Shown here piece by piece: positions 61,973-64,000 of a DNA stretch of 64,000 nt. A program made the translations under genes and the position numbers. A model generated the notes under the pieces. The model saw only the letters and a program-made list of their open reading frames with translations. It was not told where the DNA came from and ran no database searches. The stretch covers positions 1 through 64,000 of the forward strand of contig JAEWQJ010000005.1 of the NCBI GenBank assembly GCA_023399215.1, written 5' to 3'. The first letter of the stretch is position 1. Every line of letters begins with the position of its first letter. This stretch comes from Methanobacteriota archaeon (GTDB lineage Archaea; Halobacteriota; Methanosarcinia; Methanosarcinales; Methanosarcinaceae).

Positions 61973-64000
61973 ATGGCATTTCATAATATCTTTAACACTT
62001 TTCACCCAAAGATTCAGGAAGCCCTCAAAACTCTTGGCTTTACAAAACCCACAGAACCTCAGGAAAGGTCATTTCCTCAAATAATGGATGGAAAGCATAC
62101 TCTTTTGATAGCTCCTACCGGTTCAGGCAAGACCGAATCAGCTGTGCTGCCTGTTTTTGATAGTATCCTGAAAAAGAAACCTGAAGCCAGAAAGGGAATT
62201 TCTGCTCTTTATATAACTCCGTTGAGAGCACTTAACAGGGATATGCTTTCTCGTATTGAAATCCTTGGGCAGCTTCTTGATATTAAAGTCCAGGTTCGGC
62301 ATGGTGATACTCCGCAAAGTGAAAGACAGCGCCAGTCGAAAAATCCTCCTGATGTACTGATCACTACTCCTGAGACCTTGCAGGCAATGTTTACCGGCTC
62401 CCGCCTGCGCCAGAACCTTGAAACCGTAACTCATGTCGTGATAGACGAAATCCATGAGCTTGCAGGTTCAAAACGTGGAACTCAGCTGGCTGTTGGGCTT
62501 GAAAGGCTTGTGGAAATTTCAGGAGAGTTCCAGAGAATCGGGCTTTCTGCAACAGTCGGGAACCCCTGGGAAATTGCGAAATTTCTGGCAGGCAATGGAA
62601 GGGATTTCACTGTAATTGAGGTAGCCCTGTTGAAACTGCTTGAGTTCGATGTGGTCAACCCTCAGGTTTCAGAAAAGGGAATAATACGGGAAAAAGAAGT
62701 CCTGAAAATTGCAAAAACAGTTGGCTGTGAGCCCGAATTCGCCTCTCATCTGCTCTGCATCAGGAAAATTGTTGAAGATAGCCAGTCTACTCTTATTTTT
62801 GTAAATACGCGGCAGAGTGCCGAAGCTCTAGCTGCCGGTTTTCGAAAACTCGGGACATCCATAGGGGTACACCATGGGTCGCTTTCTTTTGAAGCCCGCG
62901 TGGAAGCTGAGGAAGCCTTCAAATCCGGAGCCCTGAAAGGCCTTATCTGCACCTCGTCAATGGAACTTGGAATCGATATAGGAAATGTTGACCGGGTGGT
63001 CCAGTATGGGTCTCCACGCCAGGTTTCAAGGCTGCTCCAGAGAGTCGGAAGAGCCGGGCATAAGCTGCATTCTGTTTCCAGAGGCACTATAATTTCTATG
63101 GAAGCCGACGATACTGCAGAAAGTATGGCAATTACGAAAGCTGCACTTGAAGGCAGGGTGGAAGAAGTCTCTCCGCATATAAAATCCCTGGATGTCGTGG
63201 CAAACCAGATTGCAGGTATGGTTATGGATTTCGGGGAGATTGAAATTGATAAAATTCTAAGAATTCTTCAACGGACATACCCATTCCGGGATTTGCAGCT
63301 TGAAGAACTGCAAAGGGTTGTGGACCAGATAGGGGATTACAGACTTGTCTGGCATGAAAAAGGCTCAAATATTGTCAAAAGGCGCAGGAAAAGCCGGGAA
63401 TACTATTATGAGAACCTTTCCATGATCCCGGATGAAAAGAAGTACGAGATCTACGATATTGTAAGCGGAAAATCGGTTGGCGTTCTGGACGAAGCCTTTG
63501 TCGTTAACTTTGCAGAACCCGGCGCCGTTTTCATAACGAAAGGCTACATGTGGCGGGTCGTTGAGATGCCTGACCGCGAGCAGGGAAAGGACAGGATCAA
63601 AGTCGAGCCTGTGGAAGGCACGGGTGAGGTTCCAAGCTGGACCGGTGAAGAAATCCCTGTGCCTTTTGAGGTTGCTCAGGATGTAGGAAAGCTAAGGGCG
63701 GAAATTGCAGCTTTTATCCGTGCAGAACTTAACGATGAAGCCATTGTCGAACAGCTTCAGGCGAAATATCCTGTAACAAGAAATGCCGTGCTTGAACTGG
63801 TCCGCCTGGTGCGCGAGCACGTAGAAGGAGGCTTCCCACTGCCTGATGCGGATACGATTGTGATCGAAGACGAAGGAGATTCTGTGACCCTGAACGCCTG
63901 TTTTGGCCATAACACAAATGGCACTCTTGCGAGAGTCCTGACCTCACTTCTTTCAGCCCGCTTCGGGAGTAGTGTCGCTCAGGAAGTAGACCCCTACAGG
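61973..64000 (+). CDS. Lhr-type DEAD/DEAH helicase, 3' end cut by window edge
   Basis: The first 676 codons of a large helicase. RecA domain 1 has a Q-motif region (TKPTEPQERSFPQ), Walker A LLIAPTGSGKTES, LYITPLRALNRDM, TTPETLQAM, the DEIH box VVIDEIHELAGSKRG and motif III GLSATVG. Domain 2 has TLIFVNTRQSAEALA, GVHHGSLS, LICTSSMELGIDIGNVDRVV and motif VI RLLQRVGRAGH. The winged-helix and Lhr-core regions follow (residues ~400 on). The HxLxH-like ARVL end shows the frame is open to the window's last base. It likely unwinds DNA or RNA:DNA in repair. The ATG at 61973 begins the Lhr-core; no ribosome site is seen. Confidence 0.92.
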   Translation, partial: MAFHNIFNTFHPKIQEALKTLGFTKPTEPQERSFPQIMDGKHTLLIAPTGSGKTESAVLPVFDSILKKKPEARKGISALYITPLRALNRDMLSRIEILGQLLDIKVQVRHGDTPQSERQRQSKNPPDVLITTPETLQAMFTGSRLRQNLETVTHVVIDEIHELAGSKRGTQLAVGLERLVEISGEFQRIGLSATVGNPWEIAKFLAGNGRDFTVIEVALLKLLEFDVVNPQVSEKGIIREKEVLKIAKTVGCEPEFASHLLCIRKIVEDSQSTLIFVNTRQSAEALAAGFRKLGTSIGVHHGSLSFEARVEAEEAFKSGALKGLICTSSMELGIDIGNVDRVVQYGSPRQVSRLLQRVGRAGHKLHSVSRGTIISMEADDTAESMAITKAALEGRVEEVSPHIKSLDVVANQIAGMVMDFGEIEIDKILRILQRTYPFRDLQLEELQRVVDQIGDYRLVWHEKGSNIVKRRRKSREYYYENLSMIPDEKKYEIYDIVSGKSVGVLDEAFVVNFAEPGAVFITKGYMWRVVEMPDREQGKDRIKVEPVEGTGEVPSWTGEEIPVPFEVAQDVGKLRAEIAAFIRAELNDEAIVEQLQAKYPVTRNAVLELVRLVREHVEGGFPLPDADTIVIEDEGDSVTLNACFGHNTNGTLARVLTSLLSARFGSSVAQEVDPYR

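Overview
The window reads as a Methanosarcina (or very close relative) chromosome. It has archaeal-type ribosomal proteins (L18a, L31e, L39e, S19e), aIF6, prefoldin, a PDCD5 homologue, TATA-box promoters and frequent GTG/TTG starts. It also carries a complete F420-reducing hydrogenase operon (frhADGB), a coenzyme F390 synthetase-like enzyme, NikR and several methanogen-only small families (DUF356, a DUF5350-like protein). Long AT-rich spacers packed with short tandem repeats also fit that genus. I saw no rRNA, tRNA or CRISPR array.

Layout. 1-1.9 kb: a truncated DUF169 gene, a decayed DUF4405 (cytochrome b-like) membrane pseudogene, and a NifX-like/DUF134 pair. 2.3-7.6 kb: a tightly coupled five-gene metal or metallophore uptake operon (binding lipoprotein, SAM methyltransferase, radical-SAM enzyme carrying its own binding-protein-like domain, FecCD permease, ATPase) behind operator-like dyads; this is the most interesting system here. 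7.9-10.9 kb: F390 synthetase-like, NikR and ArsR genes. 10.9-12.8 kb: a decayed spacer with a MITE-like element, gene remnants and a 28-residue membrane peptide. 12.8-31.2 kb: glycosylation and envelope genes (GT2-flippase fusion, YYY protein, Agl23-like protein, flavin oxidoreductase) mixed with ion transport (P-type Ca ATPase, CPA2 antiporter, twin CrcB) and molybdopterin genes (MoaD-like, MoeA).

31-46.8 kb: riboflavin-pathway reductase, CBS and universal stress proteins, an amidohydrolase, a strongly folded candidate ncRNA at 36.1-36.3 kb, DUF167, a Toprim protein, DUF356 with a coupled micro-ORF, the proA-proB-proC proline cluster, peroxiredoxin, a DUF523/DUF1722 protein, a transglutaminase-like protein and PspC. 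47-52 kb: the conserved archaeal translation/export cluster on the minus strand (S19e, PDCD5, PP-loop ATPase, L39e, L31e, aIF6, L18a, prefoldin alpha, FtsY). 52-53.4 kb: a scar with a broken tyrosine recombinase. 53.4-57 kb: frhADGB, visibly richer in GC and C-ending codons than its surroundings. 57-61.9 kb: AT-rich accessory DNA with a pentapeptide-repeat membrane protein, a GT39-like membrane protein, hairpins and a small inverted-repeat element. The right edge holds the start of an Lhr-type helicase.

Working together: NikR, the metal-type uptake operon and the NiFe hydrogenase make nickel or another transition metal a plausible common theme, though no site links them directly. The three pro genes supply glutamate-to-proline synthesis. 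The 12.8-28 kb membrane proteins point to S-layer or surface glycan assembly.
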